From: Acrasis kona
Lineage: Eukaryota; Heterolobosea; Eutetramitea; Acrasida; Acrasidae
DNA: 26,168 bases
Direction: 5' to 3'
Assembly: GCA_026419775.2 (NCBI GenBank)
Contig: JAOPGA020000406.1
Coordinates: forward strand, 1 to 26,168
Shown: in pieces, positions 10,285 to 21,150 of the stretch
Layout of the letters: the number at the start of each line of letters is the position of its first letter
Numbering within the stretch: position 1 is the first letter of the stretch
Notes under the pieces: generated by a model
Databases searched by the model: none
Seen by the model: only the letters and a program-made list of their open reading frames with translations
Told to the model about the DNA's origin: nothing
Position numbers and translations under genes: made by a program

Positions 10285-12666
10285 TTATTGTTGCTTTCCT
10301 TCCCACTTCCAACCTCTAATATCATCTCTGTCAATACCCTCTGTGTGAGCATATGTCACGCTTTCCAAAATTTGTTGCTTCAACCACTCTTTAACATGTG
10401 CTGCTGTCCTTTGTAAATGAGGAACACGATCAATTACATCAATGCACAAATTAAAACGATCCACACCATTAATAATTAACAATTCCAACGGAGTGTTAAT
10501 CGAACCCTTTTCCTTGTACCCACGTACATGAATATTACTATGATTCTTACGAGAATAAGTAAGTTTATGAATCAAACTTGAATAACTGTGGAAATTGAAA
10601 ATAACTGGTTTGTCCATTGTAAACAACGAATCAAAATCAGAATCACGAAGACCATGAGGATGTTCACGATCATTCATCAATCGATACAAATCAACAACGT
10701 TAATAAATCTTATTTTCAAATCAGGAATTTTTTGATTAAGAATTTGAACGGCCGCAACTGCCTCCATGGTAGGAACGTCACCAGCACAAGCAATCACAAC
10801 ATCAGGTTCGACACCTTGGTCATTACTTACCCAATCCCATATACCAATACCCTTGGTACAATGAGCAATTGCACTCTCCATATCCAAGAAGGTCAAATGA
10901 TCTTGCTTATCGCTAACAATCACATTAAAGTAATTAACTGATTTTAAACAATGATCCGCGACGCTCAATAAACAATTAGCATCGGGTGGCATGTACACAC
11001 GAACGACATCAGGACTTTTATTAGCAACAACATCCAAGAAGCCAGGATCTTGATGAGTAAATCCATTATGGTCCTGTCTCCACACCAAACTAGTAATCAA
11101 CAAATTAATGCTAGAGATGGGCGCCCTCCATTTGATTTCTCTACAACTCGCCAACCACTTTGCGTGTTGATTGAACATGCTGTCGATGACATGGACGAAA
11201 CTTTCATAAGTGGAGAAGAAGCCGTGGCGACCCGTCAATACGTATCCTTCGAACCAACCCTGTAATGTATGTTCGCTCAACATTTCCATCACCCTTCCAT
11301 CACAACTCAAATTTCCGCCATCTTCATCTTCGGGTAATTTATCGGCCAACCATGTTTTTCCGCTTGCTTCGTAAATGGCATCTAATTTGTTACTCGCCGT
11401 TTCGTCGGGTCCGAATACTCTAAAGTTGTGTAAATTCTTCTTCACGACATCTTTGAGGAACGTGCCGAGCACATGAGTCGGCGAAATGTATTCGTGTGCA
11501 TTTTTTTCGACCTTTACTGCATAATCTTGGAATCGAGGCATGAGCAGAGGTTTGCGTAATTTGCCACCATTGGCATGTGGATTGGCGCTCATTCTGCGAT
11601 CGCCTGTGGGCGCCAATTCTTTTAGTTCGGCGATGAGTGCGCCTGATTCGTCGAATAATTCTTCTGGTTTGTAACTCTTGAACCACTCCTCGACGGCTTC
11701 TAAATGTTTGGGACTCTTTGTTACGTTTGAAATGGGCACCTGATGGGCTCTCCAAAAATCTTCAACTTTTTTTCCATCGATTTGTTTGGGACCTGTCCAT
11801 CCCTTAGGCGAACGTAATACGATCATCGGCCATTTGGGTCGAACTGCTTTTTTGCTGTCTCTTGCTTCCTTTTGGATGCGTTTAATTTCGGTAATGCATT
11901 GTTCCATGGTATGTGCCATTTTTTGATGCATCAATTCCGGCTCGTGTCCTTCTACAAAGTATGGTTGGTATCCGTACCCTAAGAATAGGTACTCGAGCTC
12001 TTGATGTGAAATTCTTGATAGGATGGATGGGTTGGCAATTTTGTAACCGTTCAAATGAAGAATGGGTAGTACGGCTCCATCGACGATTGGGTTTAGAAAT
12101 TTGTTCGAGTGCCATGCAGTGGCTAATGGACCTGTTTCTGCTTCTCCATCTCCGACCACGCATGTGGCGATGAGATCGGGACTGTCGAATACGGCACCAT
12201 AGGCATGTGATAAACTGTAACCGAGTTCACCTCCTTCGTGAATGGAACCTGGTGTTTCTGATGTGCAGTGACTGCCGATGCCTCCGGGGAATGAAAATTG
12301 TTTAAAGAATTTTAACATTCCAACTTCGTCGCAGCTCTTATCTGGGTAAACTTCGGAATAGTATCCTTCCAGGTAAGAATTGGCTAGTGTGGCTGGTGCA
12401 CCGTGACCGGGTCCGGAAATAAAGATTGCATTTAGATCGTACTTTTTGATGAGTCGGTTCATGTGTACCCAGATAAAGGATTGGCCTGGGTCGCTTCCCC
12501 AATGCCCTAGCAATCTGTTTTTGATGTGTTCTGCTTTCAACTTTTCACGCAAAAGTGGATTTCCCTTGAGATAAATCATTCCAGCTGAGAGGTAGTTGCA
12601 GGCCCTCCAATAAGCATTGATTTTACCAAGTTCTTCAGTGCTTAATACATTTGTCTGATCACTCAT
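10285..12666 (-). CDS. xfp: Xylulose-5-P/fructose-6-P phosphoketolase
   Basis: A 793-residue thiamine-diphosphate enzyme that splits xylulose 5-phosphate or fructose 6-phosphate with phosphate into acetyl phosphate plus glyceraldehyde 3-phosphate or erythrose 4-phosphate. Full family length. Visible signatures: [13 protein letters not shown] (H55), ISGPGHGAP (H88), [18 protein letters not shown], the ThDP motif [19 protein letters not shown] (from 172), and [17 protein letters not shown] in the pyrimidine domain. No targeting peptide is obvious, so a cytosolic site is likely. Intronless. The family is mainly bacterial and fungal, so bacterial origin by transfer is plausible. Acetyl phosphate would need acetate kinase or phosphotransacetylase, neither of which is in this window. 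The upstream gap (12667-12910) holds nothing else recognisable. Confidence 0.95.
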   Translation of the reverse strand: MSDQTNVLSTEELGKINAYWRACNYLSAGMIYLKGNPLLREKLKAEHIKNRLLGHWGSDPGQSFIWVHMNRLIKKYDLNAIFISGPGHGAPATLANSYLEGYYSEVYPDKSCDEVGMLKFFKQFSFPGGIGSHCTSETPGSIHEGGELGYSLSHAYGAVFDSPDLIATCVVGDGEAETGPLATAWHSNKFLNPIVDGAVLPILHLNGYKIANPSILSRISHQELEYLFLGYGYQPYFVEGHEPELMHQKMAHTMEQCITEIKRIQKEARDSKKAVRPKWPMIVLRSPKGWTGPKQIDGKKVEDFWRAHQVPISNVTKSPKHLEAVEEWFKSYKPEELFDESGALIAELKELAPTGDRRMSANPHANGGKLRKPLLMPRFQDYAVKVEKNAHEYISPTHVLGTFLKDVVKKNLHNFRVFGPDETASNKLDAIYEASGKTWLADKLPEDEDGGNLSCDGRVMEMLSEHTLQGWFEGYVLTGRHGFFSTYESFVHVIDSMFNQHAKWLASCREIKWRAPISSINLLITSLVWRQDHNGFTHQDPGFLDVVANKSPDVVRVYMPPDANCLLSVADHCLKSVNYFNVIVSDKQDHLTFLDMESAIAHCTKGIGIWDWVSNDQGVEPDVVIACAGDVPTMEAVAAVQILNQKIPDLKIRFINVVDLYRLMNDREHPHGLRDSDFDSLFTMDKPVIFNFHSYSSLIHKLTYSRKNHSNIHVRGYKEKGSINTPLELLIINGVDRFNLCIDVIDRVPHLQRTAAHVKEWLKQQILESVTYAHTEGIDRDDIRGWKWEGKQQ

Positions 12667-12910
12667 CTTGTTGTATTTTGTGTTGTGATTCTATTTGTTT
12701 TCAAAGTGGGGGGTTTAAAAATAGAACAGGGGAATTCGTTGTCCGAGAAGTACATAAATGAAGAAACATGTTGGGAAACGGTGTCCACATAACGAGTTAT
12801 AAAAAGGGTCGATATTTTATTTAACTAGTTCAAGTACAGCATAAATCTTGAAGTTTGGACGGAACATGCAAATCACCTCTCTACCATTTCTTTGAATTGC
12901 TGAAAGTAAT

Positions 12911-13748
12911 CTATTCGGTGCATTTCTTATAGACCGCTCTTGTGGTTGTCCATATGATTGCTGTAAAAAGTTGAACCATTCCCAAACCAAATGTTGCAAG
13001 CAAGAACATGTGCTCCATTGGGTTTTCATATACCTCAACGGGTGTCACATAATTTTGATAAACGACTAAAAAAAATAATCCTATAAACAGCATGTAGAAT
13101 GTGCTCAACCTTCCAATCCTGAGAACATCAACATCGTCATCGTATTCGTAAATGTGTAATAGAACCCATGTCCACAAAAATACAGGAGGTAGGAAATGAA
13201 CTATGTGCTATTGATTTCAATCGACATTTCAAAGTTGAACTTACGTAATCCCAAGAGTAGTTGATGAAGTCGTAGTGGACGTAGCCAAAGTTAGCCATAC
13301 ACCTATAAAGTGACTACATGATTTTACGAGCAACTTACATTATTGCATGCACCGGCCATATCAAGTACCTCAAGGTGAATCTGCGAATACTTCTATATCT
13401 TGTAAAAAGGTTAATTCCTGAAAGAAATGCTTGCAAAACAAAAGCCCAAAAGCACAAGTACTCTGATCCAGACCTTCTGTACATTGGAATGACACTAGCA
13501 AGCATTACAAGAGTCCATAAAGTAATTAAACTATTCATGAAACTTCTAAATGTACTTTGTGGAATTTTTGATGCTGGTAGCATTTTATCTCTGCATGGGA
13601 GAATCAGTTTTATGTACTTAATTATAAAGGGGTAGAATAGAACCAAAATCATAAGGCAGACGATACTCCATACTAATGCAAGGTGTATAGAGTGTTCAGC
13701 GTCGAAAATTGTGAAGGTGTCATAGATGAAACTCCTAATGTCAATCAT
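12911..13748 (-). CDS. Six-span membrane protein of unknown family
   Basis: Three exons on the minus strand: 13748-13339, 13302-13245 and 13207-12911, with introns of 36 and 37 nt that keep one frame and join hydrophobic blocks sensibly. The product is about 254 residues with six predicted membrane spans: about 20-46, a pair in the middle separated by a short loop, one beginning HFLPPVFLWTWVLLHIY, then LSTFYMLFIGLFFLVVY and MFLLATFGLGMVQLFTAII. Basic residues (RYRSIRRFTLRY) sit between spans three and four. An acidic YEYDDDVDV loop follows span four. I do not recognise the family; a rhodopsin-like, TLC-like or lipid-enzyme fold cannot be excluded. It is divergent from UCH, with 86 bp between starts. 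The start is the ATG at 13748; the frame upstream begins only with TTG. Confidence 0.65.
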
Positions 13749-13834
13749 TGTCGGGTCGCTCTGAATCAACCAATCTTTTGTAAAAATCTTCTTATTTTTA
13801 GCACAATCAGTTGATCACCACACGCGAACAAAGA
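13749..13834. promoter_or_regulatory. 86-bp bidirectional promoter region
   Basis: The start codons of the six-span membrane protein (minus) and the UCH deubiquitinase (plus) are 86 bp apart. The interval must hold both promoters and both leaders. No TATA box or other known motif stands out. Confidence 0.5.
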
Positions 13835-14683
13835 ATGTCAGAGAAGCACTGGTTCCCCCTTGAGTCAAATCCTGAAGTTATGTAAGTTTTATTAAGTATA
13901 CAATACTGATTTAAAAGGAACAATTATGTCCAGAAGCTGGGATTGAATGTAGATAACTTTGCATTTACTGACGTTTATGGATTAGACGAAGAATTGTTGG
14001 CAATGGTTCCGCAGCCAGTTTTGGCAGTACTTATGTTGTACCCAATCACAAAAGAGGTGATTCATAGTTCTAGTTATCCGTTAATCTAATCACTGATCAG
14101 AATGAAGCTGAAAGCCACAAAGATCAAGAAGATCAAGAAAAATCAGGACAGAAACTCCCTGAAGAATTATACTTTGTAAAGCAAACGATTGGTAACGCAT
14201 GCGGAACTATCGCTCTCCTCCATAGCATCGCCAACAATCAAAACAATTTAAAATTAAGTAAGTCACTTTCATTTTCATGTACTCATAAAAAGATGATGGA
14301 TTCTGGAAAGACTACCTAAACACCACAAAGAATGAACTCCCAGAAAATAGAGCAAAACTTTTAGAGAAGGATGACAGAATTGAAGTTGCCCATGAGGAAA
14401 GTGCTAATGACGGTCAAACCAATAAAGAGGAACATGTTGATACTGACCTTCACTTTATTGCATTTGTTGAGAAGAATGGAACCTTGTATGAAATGGACGG
14501 AAGAAAGAAATTCCCATTAAGCAGAGGAACAACTTCATCAAGCACTCTTTTGTATGATACTGCAAAACTTGTAAGAAGCAAGTACATGAACCGTAAGTTG
14601 CACACATTTTTGTAACCCTCACATTGAAAACAGTGAACCCTGAACAAATGAATTTCACTTTGGTGGCATTGAGTGCAGTATAA
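13835..14683 (+). CDS. UCHL3: Ubiquitin carboxyl-terminal hydrolase, UCHL3 type
   Basis: A cysteine protease of family C12 that removes small adducts from the C-terminus of ubiquitin or NEDD8. Exons: 13835-13881, 13918-14056, 14101-14257, 14293-14592 and 14634-14683; introns of 36, 44, 35 and 41 nt. The spliced product is 230 residues, the same length as human UCHL3. The catalytic residues sit where expected: oxyanion Q90 and nucleophile C96 in FVKQTIGNACGT, H168 in DLHFIAF, D183 in EMDGRKKFP. The acidic crossover loop lies at about 146-163. The C-terminus FTLVALSAV matches the family end. The gene runs into the convergent AN1 protein gene, whose stop is 21 bp away. Confidence 0.95.
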
Positions 14684-14685
14684 AT

Positions 14686-14704
14686 AATAAAAGATTAATT
14701 TATT
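14686..14704. terminator. Shared convergent poly(A) region, UCH/AN1 protein
   Basis: The 21 bp between the two stop codons hold AATAAA on the plus strand (14686-14691) and AATAAA on the minus strand (14704-14699). Each signal serves the gene that reads into it, so each mature 3' end must lie inside the neighbour's coding region. Confidence 0.65.
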
Positions 14705-16106
14705 TTACATGATCGAACAATAGGAAGTGTCGTCTGGATGTGTTATTGCCTTCTCTGCGATCTGCTCAACGACTTTTAGGTTTATGGTCTCTCCAAACTC
14801 TAAAATGATTCCATCATTGTGTTGCAGTAACCCATCGTTCCTCAATTCTTGTAACTCTTTATTTGTAGGCAATAAAAGTCCTGTTGTAATGTTGAATAAA
14901 TTAATCCTCTTGCTTGCATCAAGTTCTGTTGCATTATCGTTGTTGACCTTTCCTTGCCTAGCAATAACATCAAGTATTTTCCCGACTTTATTTGACTTGT
15001 TAAAATACATGTGAACTGGAGCTGTCTTGCTGTTGAGAGGAAAATAAACATCCAAACTATAAAAGATTTTTTAGTACATCAAAGTAACATGACTTACGGA
15101 AATCGATCTTGTGGTTCTATGGAAGGTGGTCCTATAGGTTTAAACTTGCTGTTTGAAAATTGTTTTGAAAGTTGTTTGCTCTTGTTTTGATACTCAGCAT
15201 TTGTTTGTACTTTATGGACTGGTTGTGAGTGTTTTGGTTGTGAAGGTTTAGGTGGTGTAGGTTCATCTTTGGTAAGATCAATTACTTCAGGATTGTTGTT
15301 TTTGACTTTTGCTTTTGCTTGTCTGGCTTCACGTTCACGGTGTAATTGGGCGAGTACTTCTTTTGGATCCATTTTTGGTTTTTTTGGTTTATCAACTACA
15401 ATTGTCTTGGGTGCAGGTTTCTGTTTGAGTGGATTTGGAATTGCAAAAGGACCAATGTATGTTTGGTTTTTTCTTGCTAATGATTCGTCGCAGTTGTGGT
15501 CAAGTTCATTTCGGTGTCTATTGTAATTAATAAAAATGATGCAATGTTGACAAGTTACTCTAAACAATGACCTTGTCCACAACTTTTACATTTTACAGAT
15601 GCAGGTTTGGAACAATTAGTTAACGTGCAAGTAGGTCCTGTTGCTACTTGTACTTTTTTCCCATTCCTCTCTGCAATTGTTTTCCCAACTTTTGGACATC
15701 CTAACCTATTAGCTGTTACAAGAGAAACAAAAGCAATTTGACTTACCTTATGTGATTATCGATTAACATGTTTGGATCCTCAAATTCACGTATTGGGATT
15801 GGTTGGTTGCATAAGGGGCAAACCGGAACGACTCTCTGATCTTGTTAAGAATTTGAGTTGAATAATCTTACATCTCTTATATGTTCGTGCTCGCATCGAT
15901 GCGATTCTCTTGTTCGATGCTCTAAACAAAATTTCTGAAAACAACATTAAAATCATCATATTGAGGTGATGGATTACTTTGTGACAGGCGTCACATTCAA
16001 AAGGTAAAAAGTCTTTTTCTCTGCATTCTGGTAATGCGCAATGTGCACCCTGAAGATTAATATAGAATAGAACGCCACATCTTACCAACTGGTAGAACTC
16101 TGTCAT
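14705..16106 (-). CDS. AIRAP/AIRAPL-like AN1 zinc-finger protein with CaaX box
   Basis: Seven exons on the minus strand: 16106-16086, 16049-15978, 15934-15872, 15835-15747, 15705-15559, 15517-15098 and 15056-14705; six introns of 36-43 nt. The product is 387 residues. AN1 finger 1 has all eight ligands (C11, C16, C26, C29, C34, H37, H43, C45), and so does finger 2 (C108, C113, C121, C124, C129, H132, H138, C140). Between them VPVCPLCNQPIPI matches ZFAND2A/B. A basic linker contains VIDLT (209-213) followed by acidic residues, a SUMO-interaction-like motif. The C-terminal part (about 272-365) looks ubiquitin-like, as in ZFAND1/Cuz1. The last four residues are CSIM, a farnesylation CaaX box. 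Role inferred: p97/proteasome-linked stress response, probably membrane-tethered as in AIRAPL. Confidence 0.9.
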
Positions 16107-16257
16107 TGACTATAAATAAAAATATTGTAATCCTAAATGATGAGAAGATGGTGAGACAAACTATTTATTACATGTGCACTTCAACATTAATAATCAATTT
16201 AATTCGAACGGCACCGTATCATGCTCTGTATGTTACATATTCGTCCTGTATATATAT

Positions 16258-17172
16258 TCAAAGTTTTGATTTGACATCATAGCACTCGCCATTCTGTTCG
16301 AGTTCCTCTTCAAAACCATTCAGTATCATCACAAAAAGTCTAGAGCTGAATCCCCACATTTCGTTTAACGGCCCGACGGTTACATCAGCCGCCTCTGATT
16401 TTAATGTAGCCTCAACATCACTGACCTTGAATACTGGCCCTACAAAGTATTCTTCGATGTCCTCTGCATCACTTACTTTTTTATTCAACAAATTCATTTC
16501 TTGCAAGTACCTTTTATTAGAGGAGCTTATAAAAGTACTTTGAAGAGGTTCGTATGAGTCAATTAATTTCAAAAGAGGAATTTCGTAGATTTGATCTACT
16601 TCCTGTTCTTGTATTTTGTATTCTAGAATTTTATTATTGATAGTTGGAACTGCCAAAAAGGCCTTTACAGGTGTTTGACCAACTGCTGTTGTAGACTCTG
16701 GTATGGTGTCATTGCAAACTTTTATCATTGTTTCCGAAATACCAACTTCTTCTTGTAGCTCACGGAGAGCACACTCCAAGATGGATTCACCCTCGTCCTG
16801 CATGCCACCTGGAAATGCATATTGTCCACCGTGTCTATATTTTCTATCCATATTCACGTTAATGGGCGACTTCTTCATGACCAACACGTGAATTTGTGAG
16901 TGGTGCGTCAAGAATAGAACCGTGACTGCCGAGCGCTTTTTGGATGTTGCAAGTGGTCGAAAGTTCATTTTATAGGTTGAGACTAAACTCTCATTTGTGT
17001 GCTTATTCACGTATTTGAGATGGCACGGGATTGTTGTGTTCATTGCATCAGCAAAGTTCGTATTATTGATCAAATTGGAGAAGACTTTCAAGTTTTCGAT
17101 ATAACTATTCGCGTCCGTGGTTTGGTCAATACTCCTGATAAGCTGTCTAAATAGCGGCCACCTTGTCCTCAT
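16258..17172 (-). CDS. Nudix hydrolase, CoA-pyrophosphatase-like (NUDT7/8, Pcd1)
   Basis: A 304-residue Nudix hydrolase. The Nudix box GX5EX7REUXEEXGU is complete at residues 123-145 (G123, E129, R137, E138, E141, E142, G144). GGQYAFPGGMQDEGES just before and through it resembles the NUDT7/NUDT8/Pcd1 CoA-diphosphatase group, so cleavage of CoA or acyl-CoA to 4'-phosphopantetheine and 3',5'-ADP is the best guess; other nucleoside diphosphate substrates are possible. The N-terminus MRTRWPLFRQLIRSI is basic and amphipathic, which would suit a mitochondrial presequence. No peroxisomal SKL tail; it ends SKL-like as KSKL, so a PTS1 (S-K-L) is in fact present and peroxisomal import as in NUDT7 is a real alternative. 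Intronless; divergent from the receptor kinase. Confidence 0.88.
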   Translation of the reverse strand: MRTRWPLFRQLIRSIDQTTDANSYIENLKVFSNLINNTNFADAMNTTIPCHLKYVNKHTNESLVSTYKMNFRPLATSKKRSAVTVLFLTHHSQIHVLVMKKSPINVNMDRKYRHGGQYAFPGGMQDEGESILECALRELQEEVGISETMIKVCNDTIPESTTAVGQTPVKAFLAVPTINNKILEYKIQEQEVDQIYEIPLLKLIDSYEPLQSTFISSSNKRYLQEMNLLNKKVSDAEDIEEYFVGPVFKVSDVEATLKSEAADVTVGPLNEMWGFSSRLFVMILNGFEEELEQNGECYDVKSKL

Positions 17173-17389
17173 TATAAAATTTTGTAACTGCAGTTAGTTA
17201 CAAAAAGCAAACCTGATCGATAAGCTAAGAAAAACAGTCATTTGGATTTGGTACTTGTTCAGGTACAGATCATGAGGATTAAAATGATTTTGGAATACCT
17301 GCCGTTTCGATTCATCGTTTCTGTCCGCATAAGGTCTATCAGAGCGATGAAATAATTGTTTTCATACTTTACAATCAACTCATGAATCA
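17173..17389. promoter_or_regulatory. 217-bp divergent promoter region, Nudix/receptor kinase
   Basis: The Nudix gene and the receptor kinase start on opposite strands with 217 bp between their ATGs. No clear TATA box is seen. Just before the kinase start, a four-codon upstream frame ATG AAT CAA TGA (17382-17393) ends on the kinase ATG itself, the two sharing ATGA at 17390-17393. Confidence 0.45.
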
Positions 17390-20300
17390 ATGAGGCTCCG
17401 TTCACCACTTTGTTTCATCATCATGTGGTATATAGCATCTATAGAGGCTACTTTTCTATATCTAACTAAACCACAATTAGACACAAGCACCGCTAAATCG
17501 ACATTCACTCTCGAGTCAGGACAAACAGTTCTAGATATACAATCAGGTACTGGGCTGGATTTCATGATAATATTAACAACCGATGGTGCTGTTTATGCGC
17601 ATGGAAGTAATGTAAGAGGGGGACTTGGACAAGGAACTATTAGTGAACAAACCGTACACATTCCACACATTGTTTCCCACTTGCGCGAGTATCTTGTTAC
17701 TTCTGTAGCAGTGGGTGGCTTTCACGTTTTGGCCCTCACCAGCAAAGGCAACTGCTATTCTTGGGGACAAGCATCTGAAGGACAGCTTGGTTTGGGCCCC
17801 GCTGGATATGTGTCTCCTCTACCGAAAATAGTTTCACTTTATAGACTAAAATCAATTTCGGCTGGAATGCTTTTCTCCGCTGCAATTGATGCGGATGGCA
17901 AAGTCTACACATGGGGATCAAATTCTTTTGGTCAATTAGGATACATTACACCGGGAGCGGAAAGTTCATTTGAACCACAATTAATAAAGAATTTTACTGA
18001 CATTAATTTCATTTCGTGTGGGGCAGCTCACATGGTAGCCGTGGACAAGTTTGGTCAATTGTTCACTTGGGGAAGGGGTGATTCCGGTCAATTAGGACAT
18101 GGCAACTTTTCAAACTTGAGCTACCCAACTATGATACCTGTAATCACCGGATGTGATTTGATAATAAATGTTTTTGCATCGGGTGACTCCACCTTTGTAA
18201 TGTGTGGGAGTGGTTTGTTGTTTTCTTTTGGCGAAAATAAATCTGGAGGTTTGGGTGTAGGTCATAAAAATAATGCATTAACACCGACTCTTGTAAAAGT
18301 TCCGAAAGGGTTGAATATTATTCACATCACAGGTGGTTTTAATACTTTTGAGAAGGACAGGTTTACATTAGCACTTACGACTAGTAAAAGGGTACTAATG
18401 TGGGGTATATGTGAATTTTTCATAACCGACAAAAAACCCTTCGAAAGTAGTGTACCTGTTGTGTTAATGGGTGTATCTGCTAGTGGTAGTGAGAACATTA
18501 TTTCGATTTCTTCTGGTTCTCGATTTTTGTCAACTGTCAATCAAGATTCTGTTGTAACAACATGGGGTGACATGAGATTGTTGCCGACCGTCAGACCATT
18601 TACCCAAGTAGATATTTTATTAAAACCTTATAGTGTTAGGATATCAGATCGTGGCGGATTGGTATATGCTGCCATAGATGGAACACTCTATTTTATTGAT
18701 GATAGTGTTCAAACTGTAAATAATAAAGCAAAAGTCGTTCCTGTCGCGTCTCTTGCAGGACACTATATTAGTGATGTAGCCACTGGTTATTTCCATATTG
18801 CAACATTGACAGACAACTGTCAAATCTATATATGGGGTAGCAATGCTTTGGGTCAAATCGGTATACCAGGGGCAACTGTGTTGGATGAACCTGAGTTACT
18901 TACACCACTGAAGGAAGTAAAAATAATTCAAATCAGTGTAGGTGGTTTTCACACATTAGCAATGTCAGTTGATGGTGATGTATATTCTTGGGGCTCAGGA
19001 AAATATGGTGAATTAGGTAGAGGCGGTGCTAATGACAATCCTTATAAAGTCAAACTTCCTTCCACAGCTGCAAAAGTTGCTTGCGGCGAGCACCACAGTC
19101 TTGCTCTGTTATTAGATGGTTCCATCTATTCTTGGGGTGGAAATTCTTACGGTCAACTTGGTATTGGTTATATACGTGATATTGAATTCCCCAAAAAGAT
19201 CCTTTCAGACAAGAAATTTGATGATATATCAGCTGGAGACCAGTTTAGTCTGTCAAGATCCGGAAATGACATGTATATATGGGGTAAATTTAACGGCGCC
19301 CAAAATCCAGAAACGCCACACACCATACCAGTCAATTTACCTCTCTCGACTGATTATGAAGCTGATTTGTTTTCCATTGCAGCTGGCAGTGTACATTCTG
19401 TGGCCCTTAGTTCAACAAATGAAATGTACGTATGGGGCGATAACTCGCAGGGAAATTTTGGTTTCAAATCGCCAAATAGTGATACACCTTTGTTTGTTGA
19501 TTTTGCAAGGCTCTTACCTAATGGTGACAAAAAGAGTTTGATTAGCTCACAAGCATTAACTTACCGCACTTCTATTGTTGTTAGTTGTAGTCGCGACTTT
19601 TTCGGAGATGATTGCGATATGTGGTATTGTAACAACACACTTTTTAATTCTTCTTCCGTTTGTTCAGGTGTTGGGTCTTGTCGCTTCCCAGATATATGTA
19701 TTTGTCCATCAAATTACAAAAGTGACAAAGGAGTTTGCCATCCAATTTGCTTTGGAGCTGATGACTCTAAAGAAAAAGTTTGTAGTGGTAATGGTAAATG
19801 TATAGCTCCTAACCAATGTGTTTGTAATGAAGGTTGGGTGGGCGAATCTTGTAGGCAATGGTCTTGTTATGGAATTTATGCTAATGACAGTTCAGTTTGT
19901 AATAATAGAGGTAGATGTGTACAACATAATGTATGTGAATGTTTTAATTATAGTCTTGGCAATAATTGTTATTTCCCTGGATGGGCAGTGATTACTGCTC
20001 CATTGTTGACTGCTTCTTTATTCTTGTTTGTGTTTATTTGTATTCCAATCACTTGTACAGCGTGTAAACATTACAAAAAAGTCAGGAAACAAAATAAAGC
20101 AGAAGCAGATATGAAATATTTACTTTTGAATGAAAAATTAAGAATCGCTGAAAGTAATTTGGAGATTGTAGATAGTGGTTGGTTAATTAAAATGGATGAC
20201 CTGAAATTTGTAGATCGAATTTCAGAGGGCAACTTTGGTATTGTATTCAAAGGAGAGTATAGATGTTCTCCCGTTGCGATCAAAAAAATAAAAGATGACA

Positions 20301-21150
20301 CTCGTTTCAGCTCTGTCGAGTTTGAACACGAGATTTCAGTTTTAAAATCTCTTCATCACCCAAATGTTGTTTTGTTTTTAGGTGTTTGTGTTCATGATGA
20401 TTATAAATTTATTGTAACCGAATATATGGATGGACAGAGTCTAGAACATGTAGTAATATCAAACAAGAGATCTAGTAAGAGATTGCACCAAATCTTGAGT
20501 CTTGACAAGAAAATAAATATCTTGAGCGACGTGACAAGAGGGATGATTTATTTACACTCTTTAGATCCTCCATTGTGTCATCGCGATTTGAAACCATCAA
20601 ACATACTTGTAAGTGTATTTCATTGGTATTGATTTATTTACAATTTAGCTTGACAAAAACATGTACACTGCCAAAGTTGCTGATTTTGGTTCCAGTAGAA
20701 GAGCCAACCTAAACAACAATAATATGACTGGGTATGTTGGTAAGTCAAAAAGATTTGATAAAATTGAATTTTTTTTTTAATTAGGAACGTTGACTTATAT
20801 GTCACCAGAGGTCATCATGAGCGAACAATACGACACCAGTTGCGATGTATATAGGTATGTTTTAAAAAAATCTATTTTTGTAATTAATGATAATTAGTTT
20901 TGGAATTGTTATGTATGAGTTATTTTTTGAAACGAAGGCATATTCAACTTTCGAAATGGAACAAAACGAATTCATGAACATGTTTCATATAGGCATAGGT
21001 GTTACAAAAGGGAATAGGCCAGTAATTCCCAATCACAACTATTCTGAGAGGGAATTAAAATATTTGACTTTGATGAAACAATGTTGGGGTGGAGATGTAA
21101 ATTCTAGACCCTGCTTCTCTAATATTATCCAGGAGATTACAATGATATAA
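17390..21150 (+). CDS. Receptor kinase: RCC1 propellers, EGF repeats, TM, TKL kinase
   Basis: Exons: 17390-20608, 20649-20739, 20785-20854 and 20898-21150; introns of 40, 45 and 43 nt, all inside the kinase-coding part. Product about 1210 residues. Signal peptide 1 to about 20. Twelve or so RCC1 blades follow (for example YSWGQASEGQLGLG, YTWGSNSFGQLG, YSWGGNSYGQLGIG), enough for two seven-bladed propellers with some worn blades in the middle. Three cysteine-rich EGF-like units cover about 735-862. One membrane span lies at about 865-892. The cytoplasmic kinase has glycine loop ISEGNFGIV (first glycine replaced by serine), VAIKK, HRDLKPSN, DFG and YMSPE, so it should be active and belongs to the tyrosine-kinase-like group. 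Inferred role: surface receptor phosphorylating Ser/Thr (or Tyr) after binding an unknown ligand. Confidence 0.93.
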
